DNA from: Rummeliibacillus sp044763875
GTDB taxonomy: Bacteria; Bacillota; Bacilli; Bacillales_A; Planococcaceae
Direction: 5' to 3'
DNA length: 64,000 bases
Assembly: GCF_044763875.1 (NCBI RefSeq)
Contig: NZ_JBIWGZ010000008.1
Coordinates: 62,001 to 126,000 of the forward strand
Part shown: piece by piece, positions 1 to 8,800 of the stretch
Layout: every line of letters starts with the position of its first letter
How positions within the stretch are numbered: the first letter of the stretch is position 1
Notes under the pieces: generated by a model
What the model was told of the DNA's origin: nothing
The model's database searches: none
Seen by the model: the letters and a program-made list of their open reading frames with translations, nothing else
Position numbers and translations under genes: made by a program

Positions 1-40
1 GGCCACGTAGTAAATCAGCCGAAATTTTACTCTCACTCAA
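1..40 (-). CDS. PadR-like transcriptional regulator, N-terminus only (cut by window edge)
   Basis: Only the first 13 codons lie in the window: a TTG start at 40 followed by SESKISADLLRG. A strong ribosome binding site (GGGGGTGAG) lies 5 bases upstream. The 'KIS-x-DLLRG' opening resembles the start of PadR-family repressors, which begin with a short helix before a winged helix-turn-helix and usually run to about 110-180 residues. A TTGACA promoter with a 19-bp palindrome over its -10 region lies immediately upstream, which suits an autoregulated repressor. The family call rests on a dozen residues and on the operator, so it is tentative. Confidence 0.4.
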   Translation of the reverse strand, partial: MSESKISADLLRG

Positions 41-57
41 AAGCTCACCCCCTTTAA

Positions 58-89
58 TACAATATATATCATTGTACTATGACTGTCAA
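58..89 (-). promoter_or_regulatory. SigA-type promoter with palindromic operator for the PadR-like gene
   Basis: On the minus strand TTGACA (84-89) and TATATT (61-66) are separated by exactly 17 bases. A symmetrical element, TACAAT-N7-ATTGTA (58-76), covers the -10 box. Such a dyad over the -10 of a small regulator gene suggests autorepression; the bound protein is inferred. Confidence 0.55.
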
Positions 90-172
90 GGTAATATGAT
101 AGCCATAAATAACAACCTTTTTTTTAGATAAAACCAAAATTAATCGCTCAAAAGTATTTTTTTACCATAAAA

Positions 173-208
173 AAGGAGGATAGATTATTTATCTATCCTC
201 CTTTTTTA
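173..208 (-). terminator. Rho-independent terminator of the aminotransferase gene
   Basis: A perfect 13-bp stem (AAGGAGGATAGAT / ATCTATCCTCCTT) with a 5-base loop has T-rich flanks on both strands. It lies just past the aminotransferase stop codon and may work in both directions. Confidence 0.8.
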
Positions 209-209
209 T

Positions 210-1379
210 TTATAATATTGATGCCAATCTCTTAATTCCTTCATCTATCGTTGCTGGGTCTGAATTCGTATAATTTAGTCGCAATGTACTTGCACCTTTC
301 ACATCCGTATAGAATGGATCCCCAGGTACAAATGCTACTTTATTTTCAATTGCACGATTAAAGACTTCTACTGATGATACCCCTTCTCCTAAATCTGCCC
401 ATAAGAACATTCCGCCCTCTGGTTTTGTAAACGTAACGTGTGCTGGTAAGTGTTTTTCCATAGAAGCAATCATCGCATCACATTGTTTTTTATATAATTC
501 CGTAATTTGATTAATATGCTTTTCATAATCATTATTTACTAAATAATCATAGATAGCATATTGAGAAATCACATTTGTATGCAAATCTGAAGATTGTTTT
601 GCCGCAATCAAGTGACCCATTAATTCTTTATTCTTTGTACATAGGTAACCTATACGCATTCCTGGTGATAATGTTTTTGAGAATGAACCAAATAATACAC
701 TGTTCTCAGATTTTCCACCTGCGATATATGGTAATGATTCACCCTCATAGCGAAGTTCACCATATGGGTCGTCTTCGATTAAAATCGTATTGGTTTTCTT
801 GATAATTTCATAAATAGCTTCACGTTTCTTTTTTGAATACGTTAAACCAGTAGGATTTTGGAAATTAGGAACAGTATATAATAACTTCACATTTTCGTTA
901 CTTAGTGCTGCTTCTAGTTCTTCTAAATTCAAGCCGTCATCTTCAAGGCTAACTGGCAAAAAGTGAGGTTCAAAAAGTGAAAAAGTTTGAATAGCAGCAA
1001 GATAACATGGGCTTTCAACAGCTACGTTATCCCCTTTATTGATCAATACTTTTCCCATCAAATCTAATCCTTGTTGAGAGCCTGTTGTGATCAAAATATC
1101 ATCTGCTGTAACATCAATATCAAATCGTTTTTTATAACGTTCTGCAATCCATTGACGTAATGGCAAATAGCCTTGTGTACCTGAATATTGGAATACTCTT
1201 TCACCTGATTCATGTAAAACTCGATTCATCGATTCTTGGAATTCTGCTACTGGGAAAGAAATTGGATTTGGTAATCCTCCTGCGAAAGAAATAATATCTT
1301 TTGTCTCAGTTAATCGCATAACTTGAGAAATAAAAGAGCTATCTGTTTTTAACATTCTATCTGAAAAAATTTGCACCAT
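210..1379 (-). CDS. PLP-dependent aminotransferase, class I/II fold (2-aminoadipate/aromatic aminotransferase-like)
   Basis: A cytosolic fold-type I aminotransferase of 389 residues that transfers amino groups between an amino acid and a 2-oxo acid; the substrate cannot be read from sequence. Landmarks are FAGGLPNP near the N-terminus, ITTGSQQGLDL in the cofactor phosphate region, NFQNPTG (Asn175) and EDDPYGE (Tyr206), and the Schiff-base lysine in GSFSKTLSPGMRIGYL (Lys235). The layout matches the LysN/MocR-catalytic-domain branch without a GntR DNA-binding domain. The reading frame is open 19 codons further upstream, but the ATG at 1379 has AAGGAG 8 bases ahead and gives the family's normal N-terminus. 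It is monocistronic, with its own terminator. Confidence 0.85.
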   Translation of the reverse strand: MVQIFSDRMLKTDSSFISQVMRLTETKDIISFAGGLPNPISFPVAEFQESMNRVLHESGERVFQYSGTQGYLPLRQWIAERYKKRFDIDVTADDILITTGSQQGLDLMGKVLINKGDNVAVESPCYLAAIQTFSLFEPHFLPVSLEDDGLNLEELEAALSNENVKLLYTVPNFQNPTGLTYSKKKREAIYEIIKKTNTILIEDDPYGELRYEGESLPYIAGGKSENSVLFGSFSKTLSPGMRIGYLCTKNKELMGHLIAAKQSSDLHTNVISQYAIYDYLVNNDYEKHINQITELYKKQCDAMIASMEKHLPAHVTFTKPEGGMFLWADLGEGVSSVEVFNRAIENKVAFVPGDPFYTDVKGASTLRLNYTNSDPATIDEGIKRLASIL

Positions 1380-1515
1380 AATCGATTCTCCTTCTGAACT
1401 ACATATTCTATTTATTTTTATATTATAACAAATCACGAAACATTAGAAATTGTCAATGTTTTCGAGAAAATTCAAGTAAAAAAGAAACATAAATTCAAAT
1501 TATTATTGTTGATTG

Positions 1516-1765
1516 AATCAATTTCATAAATCCATTTTTAATTTATAAATACGAACATTTCAACATATTTACTTTTCCATATTCAGAATGGAATGTTCCG
1601 CTACAGACGGCGCTTTCCACGGGCTTGGCTTCAATCTCCTCGTCACTGCGTTCCTGCGGGGCTTTCAGCTCAAGCTATTCCCGTAGGAGTCGCCGTCTTC
1701 CGCTCCATAATGAACAAAATAGTTTATCATTAGATGTTCGATATTTCATATGAATTTTGCATTAC
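1516..1765. repeat. Fold-back repeat, family B copy 1
   Basis: About 250 bp of non-coding DNA nearly identical over most of its length to 42085-42340. The outer ends are imperfect inverted repeats (ATACGAACATTT at the left against AGATGTTCGATAT at the right). The G+C-rich core has CTTTCCACGGGCTTGGCTTC, CTCCTCGTCACTGCG and CCCGTAGGAGTCGCCGTCTT, and its ends (GACGGCG / CGCCGTC) can pair. No ORF or transposase is present, so it resembles a MITE-like or structured-RNA repeat of Bacillaceae. It fills the gap between the aminotransferase gene and the small ORF at 1915. Confidence 0.75.
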
Positions 1766-1914
1766 GGTTAGTATAGTTATCTAATAGAAAGTAATATATT
1801 TATTCAAATATACTAGTTTCAGTATACTATATATTAAGTTAGTTATTTGCTTAATGTGATTATGTTGATCATTCACATTAAGGCTGCTCCTTTTCTCAAG
1901 GAGTGTGACAGTAT

Positions 1915-2145
1915 ATGGGTCCACAACATCACAATCGAAATCGTGCATATTATCGACATCATCGAAGAAGAGTTATTAAACGTAAAATGAAGATTACTAA
2001 AGGATGGATAATTTCCCACGGTTATTTAGCTAAAGGCAAAATCCACTGTTCCTTCTATACGTTTTCTAACACTGCTGGCTATTCAATACCACAACTCAAG
2101 AAAAACCACTTCGTCGCGATGCTCCTGCAGAGATATGTACTGTAA
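1915..2145 (+). CDS. Small basic hypothetical protein (76 aa), possibly decayed
   Basis: I do not recognise a named family. The N-terminal half is very basic and aromatic (HHNRNRAYYRHHRRRVIKRK) and is followed by GYLAKGKIHCSFYTF. It recalls small Firmicute proteins with a 'KIHCSCxxC' motif, but only one cysteine remains here, so the C-terminal half may be frameshifted or degraded. AAGGAG lies 11 bases before the ATG and pairs with CTCCTT just upstream, so the ribosome binding site may be hidden in a hairpin (about 1887-1904). A weak terminator-like hairpin follows. It is either a real but diverged small gene or a pseudogene. Confidence 0.35.
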   Translation: MGPQHHNRNRAYYRHHRRRVIKRKMKITKGWIISHGYLAKGKIHCSFYTFSNTAGYSIPQLKKNHFVAMLLQRYVL

Positions 2146-2180
2146 AGTCAAAAATGCATTTTAAATATTTCTACGATAGA

Positions 2181-2213
2181 GGGACTGATCCACTAAATGG
2201 ACACCCCTTTTTT
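2181..2213 (+). terminator. Weak terminator after the small ORF
   Basis: GGG...TCCA-CTAAA-TGGA...CCCC followed by seven T. The stem is interrupted, so efficiency is doubtful. Confidence 0.35.
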
Positions 2214-2318
2214 TATTACCTTTCTATGAATAAGATTCCATAAAATTGATTAATAATATACTAAATGTTCATTTTTAATCTTTCACTTAATTACTTGAAT
2301 CAATATATCAAAAAGCTA

Positions 2319-2348
2319 TTGTCTTTTCATATAAAACGATGATATACT
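2319..2348 (+). promoter_or_regulatory. Putative SigA promoter of the amino-acid ABC operon
   Basis: TTGTCT (2319-2324), an 18-base spacer and TATACT (2343-2348) lie about 85 bases before the start codon of the binding protein. Confidence 0.45.
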
Positions 2349-2433
2349 TTACTAACTTGATAATGCATTAACGCGCTAGCGAACTAAAGTGTAATAAAAC
2401 AAATAATAATAAAGATCAAAGGTGGTTTTCAAC

Positions 2434-3210
2434 ATGAAACGTTTTGCAATAATGACGATGTTCATCGTAGCAATCTTCAGCGTTATGGCTGGATGTTCAT
2501 CTAACTCTGCTTCAAAGGATGACAAAACACTAGTAATTGGTGTTGATGATACGTTTGCTCCAATGGGATTCCGCGATGAAAAAAATAACATTGTAGGTTT
2601 TGATATCGACTATGCCAAAGCTGCAGCAAAAGAAATGGGTTATAAAGTAAAAATTCAGCCAATTGATTGGAAAACGAAAGAATCCGAATTAAACAGTGGT
2701 CGAATCGATTTAATTTGGAATGGATATACGATTACGGACGCACGTAAAAAACAAGTTAACTTTACAAAACCATATTTAAAAAATGCTCAAGTAGTTGTGA
2801 CACTTGCCAATTCCAAACTCAATAAATTAAATGATTTAAATGGAAAAGTTGTAGGCTTACAAGCACAATCTTCAGCAGCAGATGCATTAGATGCTAGTCC
2901 TATTAAATCAAAAATAAAAAATGTCAGTGAATATTCTGATAATGTAATGGCATTGAATGACTTAAAAAGTGGTCGTACAGATGCAGTAGTAATTGATGAA
3001 GTAGTAATTAATTATTATATGTCAAAACAAAAAGGTACTTTCAAAGTTCTTAATGAATCACTTGCACCTGAAGAATACGGTGTAGGAGTTAAAAAAGGTA
3101 ATGAAGAGTTATTAAACAAATTACAAAAAGCACTAGATAAAATGAATACAGACGGTACAGCCGCTGAAATTTCAAAAAAATGGTTTGGCGAAATTAAAGT
3201 ATTAAAGTAA
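2434..3210 (+). CDS. Amino-acid ABC transporter substrate-binding lipoprotein
   Basis: Extracytoplasmic solute-binding protein (SBP_bac_3 family, 258 aa) that captures a polar amino acid for the importer encoded downstream. The N-terminus is a lipoprotein signal: MKR, a hydrophobic stretch, then the lipobox VMAGC with lipidated Cys21. The family signatures follow: LVIGVDDTFAPMGFRDE, GFDIDYAKAAAKEMG and WNGYTITDARKKQVNFTKPY. The frame extends to an upstream GTG, but the ATG at 2434 has AAAGGTGG 8 bases ahead and starts with a proper signal peptide. A strong hairpin separates it from the permease gene, so the binding protein is probably made in excess. Cystine or glutamine-type ligands are possible. 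Confidence 0.9.
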   Translation: MKRFAIMTMFIVAIFSVMAGCSSNSASKDDKTLVIGVDDTFAPMGFRDEKNNIVGFDIDYAKAAAKEMGYKVKIQPIDWKTKESELNSGRIDLIWNGYTITDARKKQVNFTKPYLKNAQVVVTLANSKLNKLNDLNGKVVGLQAQSSAADALDASPIKSKIKNVSEYSDNVMALNDLKSGRTDAVVIDEVVINYYMSKQKGTFKVLNESLAPEEYGVGVKKGNEELLNKLQKALDKMNTDGTAAEISKKWFGEIKVLK

Positions 3211-3223
3211 AATAATAAAAGGC

Positions 3224-3262
3224 AAAACAGGGTTTCCTTTTTGGAAACCTGTTTTGTTTTTC
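3224..3262 (+). terminator. Intercistronic terminator between binding protein and permease
   Basis: A 13-bp stem AAAACAGGGTTTCC / GGAAACCCTGTTTT with a 5-base loop and a following T run. Read-through to the permease and ATPase genes, or a separate promoter, is required for their expression. Confidence 0.8.
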
Positions 3263-3348
3263 ATATAGGAATGTTACTATTTTCCTGTTTCCGATAAATC
3301 ATTTTTGGATTCGTCAATCCGCAAGTTTCATTTAGGAGGAACACTTGT

Positions 3349-4008
3349 ATGAACTTCGATTATCTCATTACGATCCTTAAACCCATGCTTCAAGGATCGC
3401 AAATGACCATTCTATTATTTCTAATCGCCATTGTCTTATCGATACCACTTGGTTTCTTATTAACATTGGCAGTGAAAAGTGGCTTTAAACCACTCTCATG
3501 GTTAGCTCAAGCATATATTTATGTAATGCGTGGAACGCCACTATTACTTCAATTATTAATTATTTGCTTCGGTCTACCAATGATTCCTGGTATTGGTCAA
3601 TATTTAGTATTAGATCGCTTTACTGCAGCATGCATCGGATTTGTTCTTAACTATGCTGCTTATTTTGCAGAAATCTTCCGTGGTGGTTTGTTAGCAATTG
3701 ATAAAGGTCAATATGAAGCCGCACAAGTCCTTGGATTAAATAAATTCCAAACAACAACACGTGTTATTCTGCCACAGATGTTCCGTATTGCTATTCCATC
3801 GTTAGCAAACGAATCGGTTACACTTGTGAAGGATACAGCATTACTCTATGCAGTAGCTGTTCCTGAATTATTACACTATGCAGAAGCTGCAGTAAACCGT
3901 GATTTTACGATCGTTCCATTCTTTGTTGCAGGATTTATGTATCTTATCATGACCCTAATACTTACATTAATCTTTAAATGGATTGAACGTCGGTTTACAT
4001 TTGAATAG
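3349..4008 (+). CDS. Amino-acid ABC transporter permease (HisM/ArtQ-like)
   Basis: Integral membrane subunit (219 aa) of the polar amino-acid importer. It has about five hydrophobic segments, the N-terminal 'MRGTPLLLQLLI' typical of His/Glu/Gln/Arg/opine permeases, and the EAA loop EAAQVLGLNKFQTTTRVILPQ that docks onto the ATPase. AGGAGG precedes the ATG. It lies 6 bases upstream of the ATPase region and is cotranscribed with it. Only one permease gene is present, so the channel is probably a homodimer. Confidence 0.9.
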   Translation: MNFDYLITILKPMLQGSQMTILLFLIAIVLSIPLGFLLTLAVKSGFKPLSWLAQAYIYVMRGTPLLLQLLIICFGLPMIPGIGQYLVLDRFTAACIGFVLNYAAYFAEIFRGGLLAIDKGQYEAAQVLGLNKFQTTTRVILPQMFRIAIPSLANESVTLVKDTALLYAVAVPELLHYAEAAVNRDFTIVPFFVAGFMYLIMTLILTLIFKWIERRFTFE

Positions 4009-4023
4009 AGAGGAGTGGTCATT

Positions 4024-4770
4024 ATGGCTATCATTGAAGTATCTAAGTTAAAAAAATCATTTGGCAATCTTGATGTATTAAAACAAATTACATTTGATGT
4101 AAATAAAAATGATGTAGTAGCGGTCATTGGACCCTCTGGATCTGGTAAAAGTACAATGCTTAGAAGTCTTGTTCATCTCGAAGAAATAAATGGTGGAAGT
4201 ATTGCAGTAGCCGATGATTATCTTGTAAAAGATGGGGTTTATGCAAAACCACAAGAGATTAAACGCGTCACTTCTAGAATGGGCATGGTATTTCAACATT
4301 TTAATCTTTTCCCACATCTTACGGTCAAAGAGAATCTTGAAATGGCACCTCGTCTAGTAAAGAAAGAATCCTCCCAAAATATTAGTAATCGTAGCATGGA
4401 GCTTTTAGAGAAAGTTGGACTTGCTGACAAAGCTTCTGCATACCCTGCAAAACTTTCGGGTGGTCAAAAACAACGTGTAGCGATTGCTCGAGCATTGATG
4501 ATGGATCCCGAAATCATGCTATTTGATGAACCAACTTCTGCACTTGACCCAGAGTTGACTGGTGAAGTACTTCAAGTTATGAAGGATCTAGCAGAAGAAC
4601 ATATGACGATGATCGTCGTAACACATGAAATGGGATTCGCAAGAGAAGTTGCCAACCGTGTTGTCTTCATGGACAATGGTGAAATCCTTGAATCTGGCAC
4701 TCCACAAGAATTGTTTGACAACCCTCAATTCGATCGAACAAAAGCCTTCCTTAACCGTAGCTTGAAATAG
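4024..4770 (+). CDS. Amino-acid ABC transporter ATP-binding protein
   Basis: Cytoplasmic ATPase (248 aa) that powers the importer. It shows Walker A GPSGSGKST, the Q-loop region MVFQHFNLFPHLTV, the ABC signature LSGGQKQR, Walker B IMLFDEPTSALD and the switch histidine in VVTHEMGFA. This is the GlnQ/HisP subclass. The frame opens at a GTG at 4015, but that codon abuts GAGGAG; the ATG at 4024 has correct spacing. It is the last gene of the three-gene operon and is followed by a strong terminator. Confidence 0.92.
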   Translation: MAIIEVSKLKKSFGNLDVLKQITFDVNKNDVVAVIGPSGSGKSTMLRSLVHLEEINGGSIAVADDYLVKDGVYAKPQEIKRVTSRMGMVFQHFNLFPHLTVKENLEMAPRLVKKESSQNISNRSMELLEKVGLADKASAYPAKLSGGQKQRVAIARALMMDPEIMLFDEPTSALDPELTGEVLQVMKDLAEEHMTMIVVTHEMGFAREVANRVVFMDNGEILESGTPQELFDNPQFDRTKAFLNRSLK

Positions 4771-4798
4771 TGATCTAATTATAGTAAGACTTCAAGAA

Positions 4799-4843
4799 AA
4801 AAGGCTGACCAAAGATATAAAATTCTTTGGTCAGCCTTTTTAT
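4799..4843 (+). terminator. Terminator of the amino-acid ABC operon
   Basis: AAGGCTGACCAAAGA / TCTTTGGTCAGCCTT stem with an 8-base loop and a following T run. Confidence 0.85.
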
Positions 4844-5098
4844 AATTATCTAGATTCACTTACCAGCGTTCGAGGTCACTTCAGTCCCTTAGTCGAAAAC
4901 TGAAAAGAAGTTTCATTAGAGCTTACGTAACTCACACTTTTTAGTTTATCCATTTCAATTTCTCTTCTGCAAAATTTATGGTTCTACATTTTTAAAACAG
5001 ACATATTATAACCTTGTTGCAAAATGTCTCTACTCAAATAAGCTCTATACTTTCATAAAACATATACTCTGCTACGACTTCATACAAATTGATCTTTA

Positions 5099-5536
5099 TT
5101 ATGGGCGGACGACTAGTACATCGCAATCGGCTGAGCGAATGATACCTGTTGTTACACTACCTACTAAAAAGAGTTCAACAGCATTAAGGCCCGTCGCACC
5201 ACAAACGATTAAGTCAGCTTCCACTTTTTTAGCAATATCTTGTGTAATGACTGATTTAGGAGAACCATATTGGACGATTATATTGACATTTTCAATACCA
5301 GCAGTTTCAGCTTCTTTGTAGTCTTCTAACAAACTTGTAGCAAACTCTTCTGCACGCTTTTCTTCTTCTGAGAAATTATAAGCTTCAAGCGCAGAATAGA
5401 TACGAGAATCAATAACATTTACCAAATGTAATGTAGCATCGTTTCTTTTTGCAATTTCTACAGCTTTTTTAAATGCAGCTTCAGCTTCTTTTGAACCATC
5501 AATACCAACAATAATGTTTTTATAAGTTAGTGACAT
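5099..5536 (-). CDS. Universal stress protein, UspA family
   Basis: Single-domain 145-aa UspA protein, a cytosolic nucleotide-binding stress protein whose molecular role is usually unknown. It begins KNIIVGIDGSKEAEAAFKKAVEIA and ends with the ATP-binding signature GATGLNAVELFLVGSVT, which fits the G-x2-G-x9-G-S/T pattern of ATP-binding members. Start is an ATG with GGGAGG ahead. It is monocistronic. The 255 bases to its left (4844-5098) show no gene. Confidence 0.88.
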   Translation of the reverse strand: MSLTYKNIIVGIDGSKEAEAAFKKAVEIAKRNDATLHLVNVIDSRIYSALEAYNFSEEEKRAEEFATSLLEDYKEAETAGIENVNIIVQYGSPKSVITQDIAKKVEADLIVCGATGLNAVELFLVGSVTTGIIRSADCDVLVVRP

Positions 5537-5815
5537 AACTTTATACCTCCCTTTAATAAGTCAATTATAGCATTTAAAGTGATGGCATCAAACGAACTAT
5601 ATTATGAACATTTATTTCTAATTCGCATATATTTTCTTCAAATTTACTTTTTCGAATGATAAATATTACATTTTATTTACAATTTTTATATCTTTATTAA
5701 AAAATTTCTAATTATCTATATATTTAAAAGAATAAATAAACTATAATGGTATATATTAACATTATAGGAACACTATATTTATCACAGTATAGTAGTTTCA
5801 TTAAGGGGGAATCTT

Positions 5816-8800
5816 GTGAATTCGTTTACAAAAAAATTTGCAGCAGCCGGTTTAAGTTGTGCCTTAGCGCTTACACCTATCACTAGCTTCACTGCAAACG
5901 CAAAAACAGGCTCTGCAACAACAATGCTACAAAAACTTGGTAAAACTGATCAGACTGAAACAGGTAAGAAAACAGCAAATTATAGTGATGATACGATTAT
6001 TATTAAATATTCAAGTCCACTTACTGCAAGCGATCATCGAAAAGCTGGAGGTACAGTCTTAAAAGATATTAAAGATCTAAATTATCTAGCTGTAAAGGTA
6101 ACAAATAAGAAAAATCTGCAGCAAACACTCCAAAACTATGCAAAGAATAAAAAAGTTGTTTCTGTAAGTCTAAGCCCAAAATACAAACTTTCAGGTACAG
6201 TGGATCCTAAAGTAAGTGAGCAATATATGCATAGCCTATTAAAAACGGCAGATGCGCAAAAACTTGCAGGGAAAAATCAAGTTAAAGTAGCTGTAATTGA
6301 TACAGGAATTGACCGTAATCACCCTGAACTAAAAGGATCTGTCGTTAAAAGTACAAACATCATTAATCCGATGAATACAACTACACCTGACACGCATGGA
6401 ACCCACGTTGCAGGAATTATCGCTGGGAAAAAGGATAATGGTATCGGTGGTTATGGCTTAGATCCAGCTGCTAAAATTCTTTCTTTAGACGTATTTGATG
6501 GTGGATTTTGGACTTTCGATTATACAATTGCAAATGCGATTCTTGAGGCAGTGGATGAAGGTGCAGATGTTATTAATATGAGTTTGGGTGGTTCCGTTCC
6601 TTCTGAAGTTCTACAAGAGGCTATAGATAAAGCCATTAGTAAAGGTGTTATAGTCGTTGCCGCTGCTGGGAATGAAGCGTCTGATATGGCTGTCTATCCA
6701 GCTAAATATGAAGGTGTCATTAGCGTTGGCTCTATTAATAAAGAGAAAAAACTAAGTGACTATTCATCATATGGTCCTTCAACTGACGTAGTAGCACCTG
6801 GTGAAGATGTCTATTCTTCCTTCTACGATCTTCAAAAAGGATCAACCTTTACAAAATTAAGTGGGACATCCATGGCTTCTCCAGTTGTTGCGGGAACAGT
6901 AGCACTACTATTATCCAAGCATCCAAATCTTAAGCCTGCAGAAGTAGAATATATTCTAGAAAAAACGGCAACGGATTTAGGTGAAAAAGGGTTTGATAAT
7001 AGATATGGTAGTGGACTGATTAACCCTGTTGCAGCATTGAAATTTGACGTTAAGAAAATTCCTTCCCTAGTGACAGCGAAATGGGGAGAAAAGGAAATCT
7101 TAAATAATGCAGAGAAAGTTGTAGCACCGGCAGAAATCAAACATAACTTTACAAAACCATCTGAACAAAAATGGGTTCAACTTTCTGTAGAAAAAGGCCA
7201 ATATATTCAAACTTCTCTATCTGGTGCATCTCAATATGACTACAAAATGATGATTCAATTCTATGGTGACAATGAGCAACAAAAAATCGAAGTCAATGAT
7301 GTAACAGAAGGTAAAACAGAAGGTAAGCTAATCCAAGCTCCTTTTAGTGGAACAGTTGCTATTGGTATTAAGGATGTGAATGGAAGCTATGATGATTCAA
7401 ATGCTAAACAATCACATGCTACATTAAAAGTTGAGAAATTAGATCAACTTCCTGAAGATGAATCTACACTAGAATCGCCTATTAATATTGAAAACTGGCC
7501 ATATAAAAAAGACAGCCTCTTTATGACAGGTGAGAAAAGTGACGAAGATTACTTCCACTTTACTTCAAAAGAAGCACAATTAATGAAATTTAGTGTAACT
7601 GGAATCCCAGGCGTGGATTTAAGTCTTTCTGTTTATGAAAAGGAACAGCTATTCCCAACAGATGAAAATGGAAAAGAAATTCCTTTAGGTGAAAATACTG
7701 ATGAAGTGTATCCCCAATTCTCAAGTAATACAGGTGGTACGAGCGCCGGAGAAACACTGATGTTCCAAACTGAACCTAATAAAGAGTATTACCTAAAAGT
7801 AACAAATACCTCTTCATTTTCAGATTTTAATATCCTCCAATTGCTATTTGGTAATTTTGGTAGCAGCGGAGTTAAAGAACCTGCAACGTCAGCTATTCCT
7901 TATAGCGTAAACTTGGAAGGAAAGGCAATTCCCGAAGATGAAGACAGCCTTGACGAATCAACACTATATAGTGAAGAAGGAATAACCATCTTTGGTGGTA
8001 ATTTTATGTCCACTTTCTTTGGAATGGGACCAAGTGATTCTTCAAAGCAAATTGAATTATTGGAGTCCGGTGCTCGTTCATATCAATTAGGTGGATCTGC
8101 AATGGGATATCTTCAAAATACTTCAGACCAAGATTGGTTTAAACTAACACCAACTAGTGATGGAATTTATCAATTTAACTTACCTACTCCATCAAAGAAT
8201 ATTCCAAATGTTAGTTTATATGAGGTTGTTACTGAAGAAGGTGAAGATGGAAAAACATATCAAAACCTTTCAACTGTTGCAACAAACGAAGACTGGAATT
8301 CATGGGACGATCCGATAACAGATCATTTTGTTGCAAGTTTAAAAGCAAATAAAAAATATTATCTATCAGTAAGTCCAAATTATAATGTATTCCAAATTCC
8401 ATACGATGGATACCAAATAACATCGAAATTACTTGTCAATAATCCAGGAGACAAATATGAAGAAAATGACAAACCAGAACAAGCAAAAACTTTCCCTACA
8501 ACAGGTTTAACAGCAAACTTTGCTACAGCAAATGATATTGACTCTTATTATTTTACTGCGCCTAAAGATTCTATATATGGTGTCAAATTCTCTAGAACTG
8601 AGCTAACATCTTCACTTAAAGCGAAATATCCGAAAGAATTATTAGCTCCATTTTTAGGAATGATACAAATTTCAGAAGATGTCAATAAAAACCATAAGCT
8701 AGATGAACAAGATATTGATCGCTCATCATACATCTTGAACATAACAGAAGATGGAACAAACACTGGCTCCTTTGAAGCGAAAAAAGGCAAATCTTATTTC

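Noticed and set aside
1516..1765. Insertion sequence or group II intron
   Set aside because: The element is too short, has no coding capacity and no transposase fragment; only fold-back repeat structure is visible.
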